A stretch of 64,000 bases of DNA from an uncultured Fidelibacterota bacterium (GCA_902615915.1 CACMQQ010000004.1:101001-165000), one strand, 5' to 3'; shown: positions 1 through 10,599, numbered from the stretch's first letter. Numbers and translations: made by a program. Notes: generated from the sequence alone by a model not told the origin.

Positions 1-382
1 CTGACTTTGGGTCTCTGCCTATTATTTCAGCTTCAAATTCTCTATTATCCATTAATCTGATATTTATTTCATCAACATCATCAACCACATGATTATTAGT
101 AATGACATAACCTTTATTGGAATCTATAATGACGCCAGAGCCTAATGCAGTAGATCTAAATTCTCTTTGACGGGGCTGATTAAAAAAATATCTAAAGAGA
201 TCTTCCTGGGGAGCGCCCCTTTGGAAACGACTCATGTCTACGGTTTTTTCAGTAAGAATTGTTACAACAGCAGGGTTTGCATTTTCAGCAATTTCAGCAA
301 ATTGATCGCTGAACTGTTTTAAGATTGAGTTTTGTGCAGATAATATTGCAAAAAGAAATATAATTAAAAATATTTTTTTCAT
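1..382 (-). CDS. HtrA/DegP-family serine protease, N-terminal part (cut by window edge)
   Basis: Too short to be obvious, but the 127 residues read here begin with a secretion signal (hydrophobic residues 3-15, ending SAQ) and then the start of a trypsin-like protease domain. The stretch around residues 80-101 carries the GSGVII and NNHVV motifs, with His98 as the likely catalytic histidine. The Asp and Ser of the triad and any PDZ domains lie beyond the window. HtrA proteases degrade misfolded envelope proteins. It follows the TlpA gene in the same direction after about 70 bases. The family is clear; DegP versus DegQ is not. Confidence 0.9.
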   Translation of the reverse strand, partial: MKKIFLIIFLFAILSAQNSILKQFSDQFAEIAENANPAVVTILTEKTVDMSRFQRGAPQEDLFRYFFNQPRQREFRSTALGSGVIIDSNKGYVITNNHVVDDVDEINIRLMDNREFEAEIIGRDPKS

Positions 383-453
383 TTAAAATCCTAAAGTTTT
401 TTGAATTAAATGAAAGAAACAATCATTGGTTCCATTTCATTTTACAGTGATAG

Positions 454-1038
454 TTACAAATACGGTTTTAAATCTTGATAGAAAATGTCTTCAGTCCTTG
501 GCCCAATATATCCCTTAACGATGTAACCATCCCTGTCAATTATAAGGGTAGTTGGTATACCTGTTATGGATTGCCCGATCGCTTTACCAAAATTATAAGT
601 AACAACTTGCGTATCATTTTCTTCAATGTCTGTTAAAATTGTATAATTAATATCCCAATCGTCCATGAATGATTTGATATTATCTGGAGAGCCAGATGTT
701 AATGTTATACCAACAATTTCTAATCCATTTTTTTTATATTTGGATTGAAGTTTGACAAAATCTGGTATTTCTCTTCGGCATGGCCCACACCAAGTTCCCC
801 AAAAATTCAATAATAGAACTTTTCCTTTCATATCCTTTAAACGAAACTTTTCACCGTTTACTGTCATAAGCGTAAAGTCAGGTGCTTTTATTGCATATTC
901 TGGTCTTTGGGGGTCATTCCTCTCCTGACTTCTAGATTCAATGCTAGAGGTATTGGTTTCTAGTTCTATTTTTTTGCTTTTTTCACAACCAATAGAGACT
1001 GAAAACATTAAGATAAAAATTATGTTTATTTTTTTCAT
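454..1038 (-). CDS. TlpA-family thiol:disulfide oxidoreductase lipoprotein
   Basis: A 194-residue protein with a lipoprotein signal (lipobox ending at Cys18) followed by a linker and a thioredoxin fold of the AhpC/TSA-Redoxin type. The redox motif WCGPC has Cys84 and Cys87, and a GIPTT cis-proline loop lies near residue 160. TlpA/ResA proteins reduce disulfides outside the cytoplasm, for example in cytochrome c maturation. The gene lies two bases after the stop of a DsbD homologue, which in this family supplies electrons across the membrane; co-function is inferred from that pairing. Confidence 0.93.
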   Translation of the reverse strand: MKKINIIFILMFSVSIGCEKSKKIELETNTSSIESRSQERNDPQRPEYAIKAPDFTLMTVNGEKFRLKDMKGKVLLLNFWGTWCGPCRREIPDFVKLQSKYKKNGLEIVGITLTSGSPDNIKSFMDDWDINYTILTDIEENDTQVVTYNFGKAIGQSITGIPTTLIIDRDGYIVKGYIGPRTEDIFYQDLKPYL

Positions 1039-1040
1039 AT

Positions 1041-2900
1041 TTAACCTGCTAGTCCATTATCCAAAAAATCTAAAAAGTCGTCCACATTTCTTGACATTCC
1101 TGGAAATGTGCCTAGAACCTGATCATCTGGACTTAAAATTACATAAAAAGGCAATGCCGCCGTACCAAATCTTTCAATTTCATACTGTTGATTTTCCCGA
1201 TGATTTGGTCCTCCATCAGTATATAATTGAACTAGAACCATTTCAGAAAATCTTTCTTTCACGTCCTTTTGAACAAAAATATTAGCTTCCATCCATCTAC
1301 AATTAGTGCATGTATATCCAGTAAAATCAACAAAAATTGCTTTGCCAGTAGCCCTAGACTCTACAAAAGCATCATCAAGATTTTTTAACCAAGAAAGCTC
1401 AGAATCATTCATTGTTGATGAGCTAGAGGATACCTCGCTATCGACTTTGGGAGGAAGGTAGGAGTATATCAAGCCGCTAATTCTGTTGCCGAACATACCT
1501 GAAGTAAGGTACAATCCAAATGTTAAAAAGATCATGCTAAGCATCAACCTTGGAACTGAGATAAACTTTAATTCGCTATCATGAGGAAGTTGAATTTTTC
1601 CCAGCAAATACAAACCACACAACAACATCAGTATAGCCCACGAAGCCAAGACAACATTTTGAGTAAAAAATCCCCAATTCCATACAAGGTCGCTATTGCT
1701 GATAAATTTAAAAGCTGCGGCCATTTCCATGAAACCAAGAACTACTTTAACTGAATTTAACCAACTTCCTGATTTGGGCATTTTAGATAAATATTGAGGA
1801 AACAAAGCAAGGAAAAAGAATGGAGATGCAAAAGCAGTACTAAAGATAACCATTCCCAACATTGGCCAAAACCATTGTCCGTTAGAGGCAGCTACTAAAA
1901 GAAGCCCAACAAATTGTACGGTGCAGGTAAAACTAGTCAATGTGAACGTTACAGCCATAAATATTGTACCTAATGTTCCCCCTCTTCCTTCTTGCTTGAG
2001 GGATAAATTTGTAAGCCACTGAGGTAATTGAATATCATACATTCCAAAAAGTGATAGTGAAAAATAAACAAATAAAGATGCCAGAAAAAAATTTACCCAA
2101 GGATTAGAGGCTAATTGATTAGCGCCTGAAGCACCTAAGGTTAATGCCAATAGCAATCCAATGATTGAAAATGTTGCGATAATTCCAAACGTATATGTAA
2201 AAGCATTTTTAAGAGGACTACCCTCTTTTTTTTCTCCTTTATGGGTGAAAAAAGAAATGGTGATCGGTATCATGGGAAATACGCATGGTGTTAATAGTGC
2301 TAAGAAACCCATGCTTACCGATAATATAATAAATGAGAAAAGTCCGCTTCCGATTGCGGCTTCTAAATTTATGTTACCAGAGCTGTCGTAAATGGCTTTA
2401 TCGATAGTCACCATCTCACTACGATCAGGTCGTATGGACCCTTCCTCTACAGTGAATGCAACATCCATAAATTCTTCTTTGGGTGGATAGCAAACAGATG
2501 TATTACATACCTGGTAAAGAATAGAAGTTTTCACAATATAACTACCTGGCAAGATATCTTGCTTTAAACGAAAAGGTGCTATAAAGTTAGCTCCACCTTG
2601 ATGAATTCTAGTATTCGTAGCAAAATTCTCATCGTATTTAGATAGCGGATCTGATTCTATAACTTTACCTATTTCATCAATAAAATCCCCCGACAATGTA
2701 ACTCTAGAGGCAGTCGGACCCTGCCCCTGATCTCTTAAAGCATAGATATACCATTCTTCATCCATTTCTGCGGTTATAGAAATTTCAACTATTTCTCCAG
2801 CTCTCACATTCCCAATAACTTCAGAAGAAATCTCAACTGGCGTTTTAAATTGAGAAAAGATTATTGTAGAAAGCAGAAAGTAAAAAATGTATCGCTTCAT
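1041..2900 (-). CDS. dsbD: Thiol:disulfide interchange protein DsbD
   Basis: The 619-residue protein has all three DsbD parts. A signal peptide leads into a periplasmic N domain with the cysteine pair in CNTSVC (Cys132, Cys137). A central membrane domain of about eight helices (about residues 185-480) contains the TPCVFPM and TCT cysteine motifs. A C-terminal thioredoxin domain has CTNC at Cys531 and Cys534. DsbD carries electrons from cytoplasmic thioredoxin to periplasmic substrates. It is immediately upstream of the TlpA gene, its likely partner. Length and motif order are normal for the family. Confidence 0.96.
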   Translation of the reverse strand: MKRYIFYFLLSTIIFSQFKTPVEISSEVIGNVRAGEIVEISITAEMDEEWYIYALRDQGQGPTASRVTLSGDFIDEIGKVIESDPLSKYDENFATNTRIHQGGANFIAPFRLKQDILPGSYIVKTSILYQVCNTSVCYPPKEEFMDVAFTVEEGSIRPDRSEMVTIDKAIYDSSGNINLEAAIGSGLFSFIILSVSMGFLALLTPCVFPMIPITISFFTHKGEKKEGSPLKNAFTYTFGIIATFSIIGLLLALTLGASGANQLASNPWVNFFLASLFVYFSLSLFGMYDIQLPQWLTNLSLKQEGRGGTLGTIFMAVTFTLTSFTCTVQFVGLLLVAASNGQWFWPMLGMVIFSTAFASPFFFLALFPQYLSKMPKSGSWLNSVKVVLGFMEMAAAFKFISNSDLVWNWGFFTQNVVLASWAILMLLCGLYLLGKIQLPHDSELKFISVPRLMLSMIFLTFGLYLTSGMFGNRISGLIYSYLPPKVDSEVSSSSSTMNDSELSWLKNLDDAFVESRATGKAIFVDFTGYTCTNCRWMEANIFVQKDVKERFSEMVLVQLYTDGGPNHRENQQYEIERFGTAALPFYVILSPDDQVLGTFPGMSRNVDDFLDFLDNGLAG

Positions 2901-2956
2901 TGTAAAATCATCCCATTATATTCTGAATACAAATATTCCAAAGACTAAAATTAACG

Positions 2957-3568
2957 TCAATTGTTCTCATTTTTAATTGCTTCGGATTTATCAACTAAAG
3001 AAACGGTCATTTCTACTATATCAAGCGGATTATCTCTAGGGTCTCTTTCTGAATTAACGATCTCATCAACCACTTCAATGCCACTTATTAATTGCCCAAA
3101 AACTGTATACTGTCCATCTAAGAAGGGAGCATTGTCATGACAAATAAAGAATTGGCTTGAACCTGAATCAATATTTTGAGATCTTGCCATTGATAAGGTT
3201 CCGCGTTGATGAGGTGTATCATTAAATTCAGCTGGAACAGTCCATGATTCGGGATCATTTTCTCTGCCAATTCCAAAAAACTTTCCTGCTCTTCCACCAG
3301 TTCCATCATTCATCCTGTCTAGATCCTTAGAATTTGGATCTCCGCCCTGTATCATAAAACCAGGTATAACCCTGTGAAAAGTGGTGCCATTATAGTACCC
3401 TTCTTCTGCTAAAATTTGAAAATTTTCAACATGCATAGGTGCGACATCTGGAAAAAATTCTACTACCATATCCCCAAATTTTGTCGATATAACAGCTACT
3501 TTTTGATCTTTTGAACAACTCATCAATAACACTCCAATTAAAAAAATTAATATAAACGTTTTTCTCAT
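2957..3568 (-). CDS. Cyclophilin-type peptidyl-prolyl cis-trans isomerase, lipoprotein
   Basis: A 203-residue cyclophilin with a lipoprotein signal (LLMSC, Cys18), so it should sit in the envelope. Family motifs are present: FHRVIPGFMIQGGD near residue 65, then FFICHDNAPFLDGQYTVFG near residue 150. Such enzymes catalyse proline isomerisation and aid folding. Its start overlaps the pyrE stop by four bases, so it is probably translated from the pyr transcript, an arrangement without obvious metabolic logic. Its start codon lies in the normal place for the signal peptide. Confidence 0.94.
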   Translation of the reverse strand: MRKTFILIFLIGVLLMSCSKDQKVAVISTKFGDMVVEFFPDVAPMHVENFQILAEEGYYNGTTFHRVIPGFMIQGGDPNSKDLDRMNDGTGGRAGKFFGIGRENDPESWTVPAEFNDTPHQRGTLSMARSQNIDSGSSQFFICHDNAPFLDGQYTVFGQLISGIEVVDEIVNSERDPRDNPLDIVEMTVSLVDKSEAIKNENN

Positions 3569-4146
3569 TTTAATAAACTCCGACTTCCAGGTTTCTGAAT
3601 GGGTATGGATTTTAATGAATCAGGAATGTCATGCTCTGAAAAACTTTCTACTTTTAGTGATACTAGTGATTTTTGATTCTCATGAATTTTTACCTGACCG
3701 TTGCTCCTATCAACTATGATACCTACCCCAACAACTTGACCATGATTCTTATGCGCAACATCAATTACCTCTTTTACTGAACCTCCAGTTGTAATTACAT
3801 CTTCAACTACTAAGATTTTTTCATTTTTGTCAATTTTAAATCCTCTTCTCAATGACATCTGTCCATTCATTCTTTCTGCAAAGATTGTAGGTTTATTTAA
3901 TAACCTACCAACCTCTGTACCTAATACGATACCTCCAACTGCGGGTGAAATTACTTTGTCTACTTCTAATTCTGTAGACAATTCTTTAATGATTTCTTTG
4001 GAAAATTGAGATAAGTATTGTGGGTATTGAAGAACCTTTGCGCACTGAAAATAAGATGAACTATGCCTACCTGAGGTTAAAACGAAGTGCCCCTCAAGCA
4101 AAGCTCCAGTTTTCTTAAATATTTCAATGTATTTATCTTTGTTCAT
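3565..4146 (-). CDS. pyrE: Orotate phosphoribosyltransferase
   Basis: PyrE joins orotate to PRPP to form orotidine monophosphate in UMP synthesis. The 193-residue sequence has the orotate-side motif LTSGRHSSSYF near residue 23 and the PRPP-binding loop ILVVEDVITTGGS near residue 110. It lies directly after pyrF with a 14-base overlap, so the last two steps of de novo UMP synthesis are co-translated. The start is the ATG embedded in the end of pyrF. No attenuator was recognised. Confidence 0.96.
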   Translation of the reverse strand: MNKDKYIEIFKKTGALLEGHFVLTSGRHSSSYFQCAKVLQYPQYLSQFSKEIIKELSTELEVDKVISPAVGGIVLGTEVGRLLNKPTIFAERMNGQMSLRRGFKIDKNEKILVVEDVITTGGSVKEVIDVAHKNHGQVVGVGIIVDRSNGQVKIHENQKSLVSLKVESFSEHDIPDSLKSIPIQKPGSRSLLK

Positions 4147-4939
4147 CCATTAATTCTCTCATATTTTTATAGTATTCTTCTGCTTTTAACCTAATTGCAT
4201 TACTACTAAGGTCTCCAGCAAAACATATTCCCCTAGAAACATTTATAATTGCATCCCCGTTTGTATTGCCCTCAATCATACTAGTTTTTAAGTCACCACC
4301 TTGAGCGCCTACGCCTGGAATCAATAAAGGCATATTTTTAGCGTATTTTCTAATAACTCTTATTTCGTTACTTGCTGTTGCTCCAACAACCAGTCCAATG
4401 TTATTGGATGCATTCCATTTGGATGATCTTTGAGCTACTATCTCAAATAATTTTTCATTTTCAATTGACAGATTTTGGAAGTCCTTAGATGAGGCATTAG
4501 ACGTTTTACATAAAATAAAAGCGCCTTTTTTTTCATCAGCAACAAAAGGTGCAATTGAATCCCAGCCCATATAAGGGCTAAGCGTAACGGCATCAAATCC
4601 AAAGTGACCAAAAATGCTTTCAGCATATTGAGTTGCAGTATTGCCTATATCACCACGCTTTGCGTCGGCTATTTTAATAATATCATCACCGATAAAGTCA
4701 ACAATTTCTTCAAGCCATTGATAGCCTTTTGACCCCCATTTCTCAAAAAAAGCAAAGTTGGGCTTATATGCAACGACTAAATCTCTTGTTGATTCAACTA
4801 CTTTTTTTGCATGATCCTTAAGTTTCTTAAGTTCAGTATTAGAATTATTGAAATTGCTATTTGCAATGTCAAGCCCCACGCAAAGGTGGCTTTTGAGTGA
4901 AGTAATTCTCTCATTTAAGCGTAAATTAAAAGAACTCAT
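4133..4939 (-). CDS. pyrF: Orotidine 5'-phosphate decarboxylase
   Basis: PyrF decarboxylates OMP to UMP. The 268-residue length and the sequence around residues 92-102 (IADAKRGDIGNTA, holding the catalytic Lys-Asp set) match the longer subfamily 2 seen in many bacteria rather than the short E. coli form. A GVGAQGGD phosphate-binding loop lies near residue 210. It is the first gene of the pyrF-pyrE-cyclophilin run and diverges from the plus-strand GNAT gene across a 67-base gap, which must contain promoters for both. Confidence 0.95.
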   Translation of the reverse strand: MSSFNLRLNERITSLKSHLCVGLDIANSNFNNSNTELKKLKDHAKKVVESTRDLVVAYKPNFAFFEKWGSKGYQWLEEIVDFIGDDIIKIADAKRGDIGNTATQYAESIFGHFGFDAVTLSPYMGWDSIAPFVADEKKGAFILCKTSNASSKDFQNLSIENEKLFEIVAQRSSKWNASNNIGLVVGATASNEIRVIRKYAKNMPLLIPGVGAQGGDLKTSMIEGNTNGDAIINVSRGICFAGDLSSNAIRLKAEEYYKNMRELMDEQR

Positions 4940-5006
4940 GCTCTAATTTACAATGCAGAAACAAGAACGAAAAACAATGTATCAAAGAAAATATAATGGA
5001 TAGATA

Positions 5007-5549
5007 TTGAATCCTAATTCAACAACCAAAGAAATTGCTAAAAGTGGAGCATTCAAGATTGTTGAAATGTTAAAGGTTGGCGAAAATGATGTTGATGCCC
5101 TAATCGATGTGTCTATGGTTCTTTCAAAAAAATATGGTGACAAATCAATACTGACAAAATCAACGATTGAAAAATATTTCAATAGGTCTGGTTCTATCTC
5201 ATTTATTGCTATTTACCAACATGAAATTATTGGATATATCATTGGAATTCCAATTGAAAAATTAAGCAGAGAACCTTGGGCTAGAAAGGATGTTAATTTT
5301 GGCAAATCCAATACCTTGTATACCTATGCTTTTGTTATCAAAGAAACGTTCTTTGGAAATGGATATGCTAGAATGCTAAAAAAGGTTTTTTTAAGCAATA
5401 TTGGAAAGAGAAAGAATTTAAATTTTATAACAGGGCACGTTATTTCGGGCAGGACTGCAAAATTCAAAGGAAATATTTCACTTATAGAAAACGTTCATAA
5501 TTGGCAAGGAACCGGTTTGACATTTGAATACTACAGAAGAATATTGTAA
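5007..5549 (+). CDS. GNAT-family N-acetyltransferase
   Basis: A 180-residue protein with a GNAT-like core: beta strand TLYTYAFVIK followed by the acetyl-CoA loop ETFFGNGYARMLKK near residues 110-130. Substrate unknown. The first in-frame start is TTG at 5007, just after an in-frame stop at 5001. The first ATG is codon 21 at 5067. A TATAAT at 4992-4997 would put transcription start at about 5004, making the TTG nearly leaderless, so the ATG may be the true start. The final third is less typical of GNATs. Confidence 0.75.
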   Translation: MNPNSTTKEIAKSGAFKIVEMLKVGENDVDALIDVSMVLSKKYGDKSILTKSTIEKYFNRSGSISFIAIYQHEIIGYIIGIPIEKLSREPWARKDVNFGKSNTLYTYAFVIKETFFGNGYARMLKKVFLSNIGKRKNLNFITGHVISGRTAKFKGNISLIENVHNWQGTGLTFEYYRRIL

Positions 5550-5552
5550 AAA

Positions 5553-6992
5553 TTAATTTTTATTTGTTTTATCAGTTATAATACTAACCACAATCAATGA
5601 TACCATTGAAAGAGTGATAGCTGGAATAACTGCATCTACATTCGAGTGAATTGATGGTGAGATTATTTTTTCTAAAAACGTTGATTCTTTCCATAAAATT
5701 GTTGTGATAGTACCTAAAGCAATCGATGTAATGGCTCCCTCTTTTGTTGCTCTTTCCCAAAATAATGCTGCGACTAAACTAGGCGTAATTGCTGCACCAT
5801 AGATTGTGTATGCATACAATGAGCGTTCAAAGAAGCCTGATGATTTTGCAAAACCAAGTGACACAAAATATGCTATTACACCTAAAATCACCACTAAAAC
5901 TCGGCTTAGAAAAACAATTTTTGTTTCACTTGCATTACTGTCAATGTATTCCATGTAGACATCCCTCATCAAAGTCGTTGCGGGTACTAATAAAAAGCTA
6001 TCTGCTGTAGATATGATAATGCCAATGATTGTAGTCATCATAATTGCACCTATAAGAGGAGGTAAGAATTTATGAGATGCATAAATCAAAACATATTTTC
6101 CCACTTCAGCATCAGGAATCATGCTAGAAGCAACCCATGCAGCAAAGATTATCATTAGTTCAGCAATAGCAACAGCACCAATCAAAAATTTTGTTGCTGA
6201 TTTTGCCCCGTCTGCATCTTTGCTAGCAAAAAAACGTTGATACATATTGGCATCACCCATAATCAATAAAAACCCAGGTAAACAGAAATTAATTATATCG
6301 ATGAAAGAATAGACACCAAAAAACCGCATGTGTTCAGGCTTTCCCATTTCTGAAAAAGCTATTTGCATTCCGTCAAATCCACCAGCTTCGACTAAAAATA
6401 TTGGAATAGCTATCATAAAAGAAATAAGAATTATAATTCCGTTAGCTACATCAGTATACACAACGCTAAGCAAGCCTGCTAACATGGTATAAAGTATGAT
6501 AAATACTGCAGCAATAATGGTACCGGTTTCTACAGATATCGCCGAAACACCGCTATCATCAATAAATATTGTATGCAACACTGCACCGCCGGCATTATAC
6601 TGATAACTTACTATTACCATGTACGCTAAAACTAAAGCAATTACAGATAACAGTCTTGCGACTTGACCATACCTCTCACCAATGATCTCAGGGACCGTAA
6701 ACTTATTATATGACCTAACTTTTCCTGCAATCTGAGTTAAAATAATAATACCTAATACGCTACCAAGCGGAAGCCACAGACCAGCCATGCCAGACTGATA
6801 TGTCTTTCCAGCATTGCCCAAAATTGAACCTGTGCCCATCCAAGTGGCAAGCATGGTTCCCACTAAGACCCAAGGGGTTAGCGCTCTTCCTGCAACAGAA
6901 AAATCACTTTGTGTCTTTATTTGCTTTGCTTTAAAAAAGCCAATAATGACCAAGCCAATTAAATAAATAGCAATCGTTGTTACATAAATCAT
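5553..6992 (-). CDS. Sodium:solute symporter (SSS family)
   Basis: A 479-residue integral membrane protein with about 13 hydrophobic helices and no cleaved signal. The N-terminal stretch WVLVGTMLATWMGTGSILG and the mid-protein segment GLLSVVYTDVANG are typical of the SSS family (PutP, PanF, SGLT relatives), which drive uptake of organic solutes with the Na+ gradient. The substrate cannot be told from sequence. It diverges from the DUF255 gene over a 48-base gap and converges on the GNAT gene with three bases between stops. Confidence 0.9.
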   Translation of the reverse strand: MIYVTTIAIYLIGLVIIGFFKAKQIKTQSDFSVAGRALTPWVLVGTMLATWMGTGSILGNAGKTYQSGMAGLWLPLGSVLGIIILTQIAGKVRSYNKFTVPEIIGERYGQVARLLSVIALVLAYMVIVSYQYNAGGAVLHTIFIDDSGVSAISVETGTIIAAVFIILYTMLAGLLSVVYTDVANGIIILISFMIAIPIFLVEAGGFDGMQIAFSEMGKPEHMRFFGVYSFIDIINFCLPGFLLIMGDANMYQRFFASKDADGAKSATKFLIGAVAIAELMIIFAAWVASSMIPDAEVGKYVLIYASHKFLPPLIGAIMMTTIIGIIISTADSFLLVPATTLMRDVYMEYIDSNASETKIVFLSRVLVVILGVIAYFVSLGFAKSSGFFERSLYAYTIYGAAITPSLVAALFWERATKEGAITSIALGTITTILWKESTFLEKIISPSIHSNVDAVIPAITLSMVSLIVVSIITDKTNKN

Positions 6993-7040
6993 AATTCTTC
7001 TATCATTGTTTTGAAAAGCTTAATAAATTAATTTTCAACT

Positions 7041-9200
7041 ATGCTAAATACAAGCACAGTAAAAATTAATACAATTCGAAATTTATTTTTTTTAACAACA
7101 ATAGTTTTTTTCAGTTTTGCTTTAGGGCAAGAAAAAGCTGAACATAACAAGGAAGCAAAATTTGTGAACAGATTGGAAAAGGAATCAAGTCCCTATTTAT
7201 TGCAACATAAAAATAATCCTGTTGATTGGTATCCATGGTCTGAAGAGGCTTTTAAAAAAGCAAAAGAGCTAGATATTCCAATTTTCTTATCTATTGGCTA
7301 TTCAACATGTCACTGGTGCCATGTCATGGAAAAAGAATCATTTGAAGATGAAGAAGTTGCTAAGCTACTAAATGATAATTTCATATCCATTAAAGTTGAC
7401 AAAGAAGAGAGACCCGAGATCGATCATATTTATATGACTGTGTGCCAAGCAATGACAGGAAGAGGTGGATGGCCCTTAACCATTATCATGAGTCCTGATA
7501 AACAGCCTTTTTTTGCAGGTACTTATTTTCCAAAAAGAGGGCGCTTTGGTCGGCCCGGAATGATGGAACTAATACCGTCAATTTCTGAAGCATGGAAAAA
7601 CAAGAGAGATGAACTAATTGAATCTGCAGATAAAATTGAAAAATTTTTGATAGAATCCAACAAAAAAACCATTGGCAACAATCTTAATGAAAGTATTCTA
7701 GATGACACCTATTCTGTTTTTGTAGAAAGATATGATAATGAGAATGGTGGATTTAGCACTCAACCTAAATTCCCGTCACCTCAAAATATAATTTTTCTGC
7801 TTAGATATCACAAAATGACAGGAAATAAAACTGCGCTTGAAATGGCGGAAAAAACACTTATAAAGATGCGAATGGGTGGGATATATGATCAGTTGGGATT
7901 TGGTTTTCATAGATATTCTACTGATCAAGAATGGTTAGTTCCGCATTTTGAAAAAATGTTATACGATCAAGCAATGCTTTCAATAGCATACACAGAAGCA
8001 TATCATTTAACAAAAAAAAATGTTTATAAAAAAATTGCGATTGAAATTCTTACTTATATTAAAAGAGATCTAAAGGATAATAGAGGTGGATTTTATTCTG
8101 CAGAAGATGCAGACAGCGAAGGAGAAGAAGGTACATTTTACATTTGGTCGTTGGAAGAATTAAGCTTTCTTAAAAAGAGTGAAAAAGATTTATCAGTAGA
8201 ATATTTTAATTTGAAATATGAAGGAAATTATTTAGATGAGTCAACCAGAAAGAAAAATGGCAAAAATATTTTTCATATAAAAAGTTTAAATAACATTAGT
8301 GATAATAGATATGAAAAAATACGAACTAAACTTTTTGAGCAAAGAAAAAAGAGAATTCATCCTCTTAAAGATGATAAAATATTAACGGATTGGAATGGCC
8401 TTGCAATAGCAGCTTTTGCAAAAGCTGGTGACGTTTTTGACAACGAAGAATTTATCTTAATTGCAGAAAACAGTGCTGATTTTATTTCCAGAAATTTGAA
8501 AAATGGAGACGGTACTCTCTTAAAAAGATATAGAAATGGCAAATCTGGTATTAACGGGCACCTTGATGATTATGCATTTTATATATGGGGTCTTTTAGAA
8601 CTTTATGAAAGCACATTTAAAGTTGATTATTTGGAAGAAGCTATTGACCTAAGCGATATTGTTATTAAAAATTTTTCAAATGAAAATAATGCTGGCTTTT
8701 ACCTTAGCAGTAAAGATTCTGAAAAAATGATTGTCAGATCTATAACGGGTTATGATGGTGCAATACCTTCAGGAAATTCAATTATTGCAATGAACCTAGT
8801 AAGGTTATCCAAGATTACTGGAGAAATAAAGTGGATCGATATTGCTGAAAACTTATTTAAAACATTTTCTAATGAAATACAACGATCACCTTCTTCCTTC
8901 AGCTCAATGCTAAGCGCATACTTGTTTGAAATGGACTCACCCAAGGAAATTGTAATAGTCGGAGAACTTAATACTGAAACTAAAGGTCTAATTAAGAAAA
9001 TTAAGAAAAACTACAATCCATCTAAAGTCCTCATATTTAAAAATGTAAATGATACTAAAAGAAAATTATCCAAAATTGCGTCTTGGACCAATACTCAGTA
9101 TATGATTGATGAAAAACCAACATTTTATGTATGCAAGGATTTTGCCTGCAAAATTCCAACTAATGAAATCGATCAAGCTCTAAAATTCGTAAATGAATAA
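7041..9200 (+). CDS. DUF255 thioredoxin-domain protein (YyaL / SPATA20 family)
   Basis: The 719-residue protein starts with a hydrophobic signal-like segment (residues 13-29). A DUF255 thioredoxin-like domain follows, with its signature NPVDWYPW near residue 60 and the redox pair CHWC (Cys90, Cys93). The rest is an alpha/alpha toroid resembling glycoside-hydrolase or N-acylglucosamine-epimerase barrels, including [12 protein letters not shown] near residue 305 and [13 protein letters not shown] near residue 355. The family is widespread from bacteria to animals, with no firmly established reaction. The export signal suggests an extracytoplasmic role here. Confidence 0.92.
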   Translation: MLNTSTVKINTIRNLFFLTTIVFFSFALGQEKAEHNKEAKFVNRLEKESSPYLLQHKNNPVDWYPWSEEAFKKAKELDIPIFLSIGYSTCHWCHVMEKESFEDEEVAKLLNDNFISIKVDKEERPEIDHIYMTVCQAMTGRGGWPLTIIMSPDKQPFFAGTYFPKRGRFGRPGMMELIPSISEAWKNKRDELIESADKIEKFLIESNKKTIGNNLNESILDDTYSVFVERYDNENGGFSTQPKFPSPQNIIFLLRYHKMTGNKTALEMAEKTLIKMRMGGIYDQLGFGFHRYSTDQEWLVPHFEKMLYDQAMLSIAYTEAYHLTKKNVYKKIAIEILTYIKRDLKDNRGGFYSAEDADSEGEEGTFYIWSLEELSFLKKSEKDLSVEYFNLKYEGNYLDESTRKKNGKNIFHIKSLNNISDNRYEKIRTKLFEQRKKRIHPLKDDKILTDWNGLAIAAFAKAGDVFDNEEFILIAENSADFISRNLKNGDGTLLKRYRNGKSGINGHLDDYAFYIWGLLELYESTFKVDYLEEAIDLSDIVIKNFSNENNAGFYLSSKDSEKMIVRSITGYDGAIPSGNSIIAMNLVRLSKITGEIKWIDIAENLFKTFSNEIQRSPSSFSSMLSAYLFEMDSPKEIVIVGELNTETKGLIKKIKKNYNPSKVLIFKNVNDTKRKLSKIASWTNTQYMIDEKPTFYVCKDFACKIPTNEIDQALKFVNE

Positions 9201-9292
9201 AATTGGTAATTATCTTTTATTATTTTAATCAGGGCTGTACTTTTTTTAATTAAAAATATTTTATCAATAATTACTAGCTCAAAAGGATCGCT

Positions 9293-10564
9293 ATGAAAAT
9301 ACCTCTTTATGGAAAAATTATAATCGGCCTAATACTTGGAATAGTATTTGGTATTTTTGCAGCATCGAATGGATGGAATCAATTCACAAATGAGTGGATT
9401 TCACCATTTGGGAAGATCTTTATTAGCTTACTAAAACTTATCGCTGTTCCGTTAGTACTTTCATCATTAATAACGGGCGTTGCATCGTTATCAGATCTTC
9501 AAAAACTATCTCGAATTGGCGGCAAAACTATAATGATCTATATTTCTACTACAGCAGTTGCTGCAACTATAGGCCTAGTTGCAGTAAATATCTTACAACC
9601 AGGAGATAAACTACCTGATGATATGAAGCAAAAGCTACAGTCTTCATATCAAGATACAGCTTCTGGAAAAATGGAGGCAGCTCAACAAATGAAGGAAAGA
9701 ACGGCATTACAACCTATTGTTGATATGGTTCCTCAAAATTTTTTCAATGCTGCCTCAAACAATCGCAATATGCTTCAGGTAGTTTTTGTTTCGATTATTG
9801 TCGGTATTTCTTTAATACAGATTGGTAAATCTAAATCTAAACCAATGCTTAATTTCTTTGAGAGCTTGAACGATGTCGTCATTAAACTGGTTGAAAATAT
9901 TATGATTTTGGCTCCTATTGGGGTCTTTTCCTTGATTGCTGATACAATAACAACAATTGCGGGAGATGACATTAATAAAGTCTTTGAACTTTTAGGAGCA
10001 CTGGGTTTTTACATGATAGCAGTGATAATTGGGTTGATCTTACAAACAACAATAACATATTCTGCAGTTTTAAAAATATTTTCAAAAATGTCATTAAAGA
10101 AATTTTATAAGGGCATCGCACCCGCTCAACTTCTTGCCTTCTCTACAAGCTCTAGCGGTGCAACACTTCCAGTAACAATGGATAGATGCGAAAAAGAACT
10201 TGGCGTTTCTGAAGAAGTCTCATCATTTGTTCTTCCGCTTGGAGCCACAATCAATATGGATGGTACTGCACTCTATCAAGCAATTGCGGCTGTTTTTATT
10301 GCACAAACTCTTGGTATGGATCTATCATTAGGAGCTCAATCTACAATTGTATTAACTGCGGTCTTAGCTTCTATTGGAACGGCTGCTGTTCCTGGAGCAG
10401 GTATAATTACACTTGTAATTATTTTAGAAGCAATTGGAGTCCCAAGTGTTGGGTTGGCATTAATTCTTGGTGTTGATAGAATTTTAGACATGCTAAGAAC
10501 AGTTACAAACGTAACTGGCGATGCAAGCGTTGCTGTTGCAATCGCCTCCTCAGAAAAAAACTGA
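9293..10564 (+). CDS. Dicarboxylate/amino acid:cation symporter (DAACS family)
   Basis: A 423-residue membrane protein of the GltP/DctA family, which couples uptake of glutamate, aspartate or C4-dicarboxylates to Na+ or H+. Family landmarks are the serine-rich hairpin STSSSGATLPVTMD near residue 284 and the NMDGTALYQA motif near residue 321. AAVPGAG near residue 363 and DRILDMLRTVTNVTGD near residue 395 line the substrate site. A purine-rich AAAGGA lies about eight bases before the ATG. It precedes the structured RNA gene and shares the downstream terminator region. Confidence 0.94.
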   Translation: MKIPLYGKIIIGLILGIVFGIFAASNGWNQFTNEWISPFGKIFISLLKLIAVPLVLSSLITGVASLSDLQKLSRIGGKTIMIYISTTAVAATIGLVAVNILQPGDKLPDDMKQKLQSSYQDTASGKMEAAQQMKERTALQPIVDMVPQNFFNAASNNRNMLQVVFVSIIVGISLIQIGKSKSKPMLNFFESLNDVVIKLVENIMILAPIGVFSLIADTITTIAGDDINKVFELLGALGFYMIAVIIGLILQTTITYSAVLKIFSKMSLKKFYKGIAPAQLLAFSTSSSGATLPVTMDRCEKELGVSEEVSSFVLPLGATINMDGTALYQAIAAVFIAQTLGMDLSLGAQSTIVLTAVLASIGTAAVPGAGIITLVIILEAIGVPSVGLALILGVDRILDMLRTVTNVTGDASVAVAIASSEKN

Positions 10565-10593
10565 TTAACTCTAAAAAATATTTCTAATCAAAT

Positions 10594-10599
10594 TATAAT
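10594..10599 (+). promoter_or_regulatory. Possible -10 box of the structured RNA gene
   Basis: TATAAT lies about seven bases before the expected 5' end of the RNA (about 10606). No clear -35 box is seen at the normal spacing, and a TAAATTTG at 10604-10611 also fits a Bacteroidetes-type -7 motif. The call rests on position and consensus only; such matches are common in AT-rich DNA. Confidence 0.35.

Noticed and set aside
5553..6010. Plus-strand frames opposite the symporter and other genes (for example 5789-6010, 2161-2391, 13196-13387)
   Set aside because: They are antisense shadows of well-supported genes with no start context or family match.
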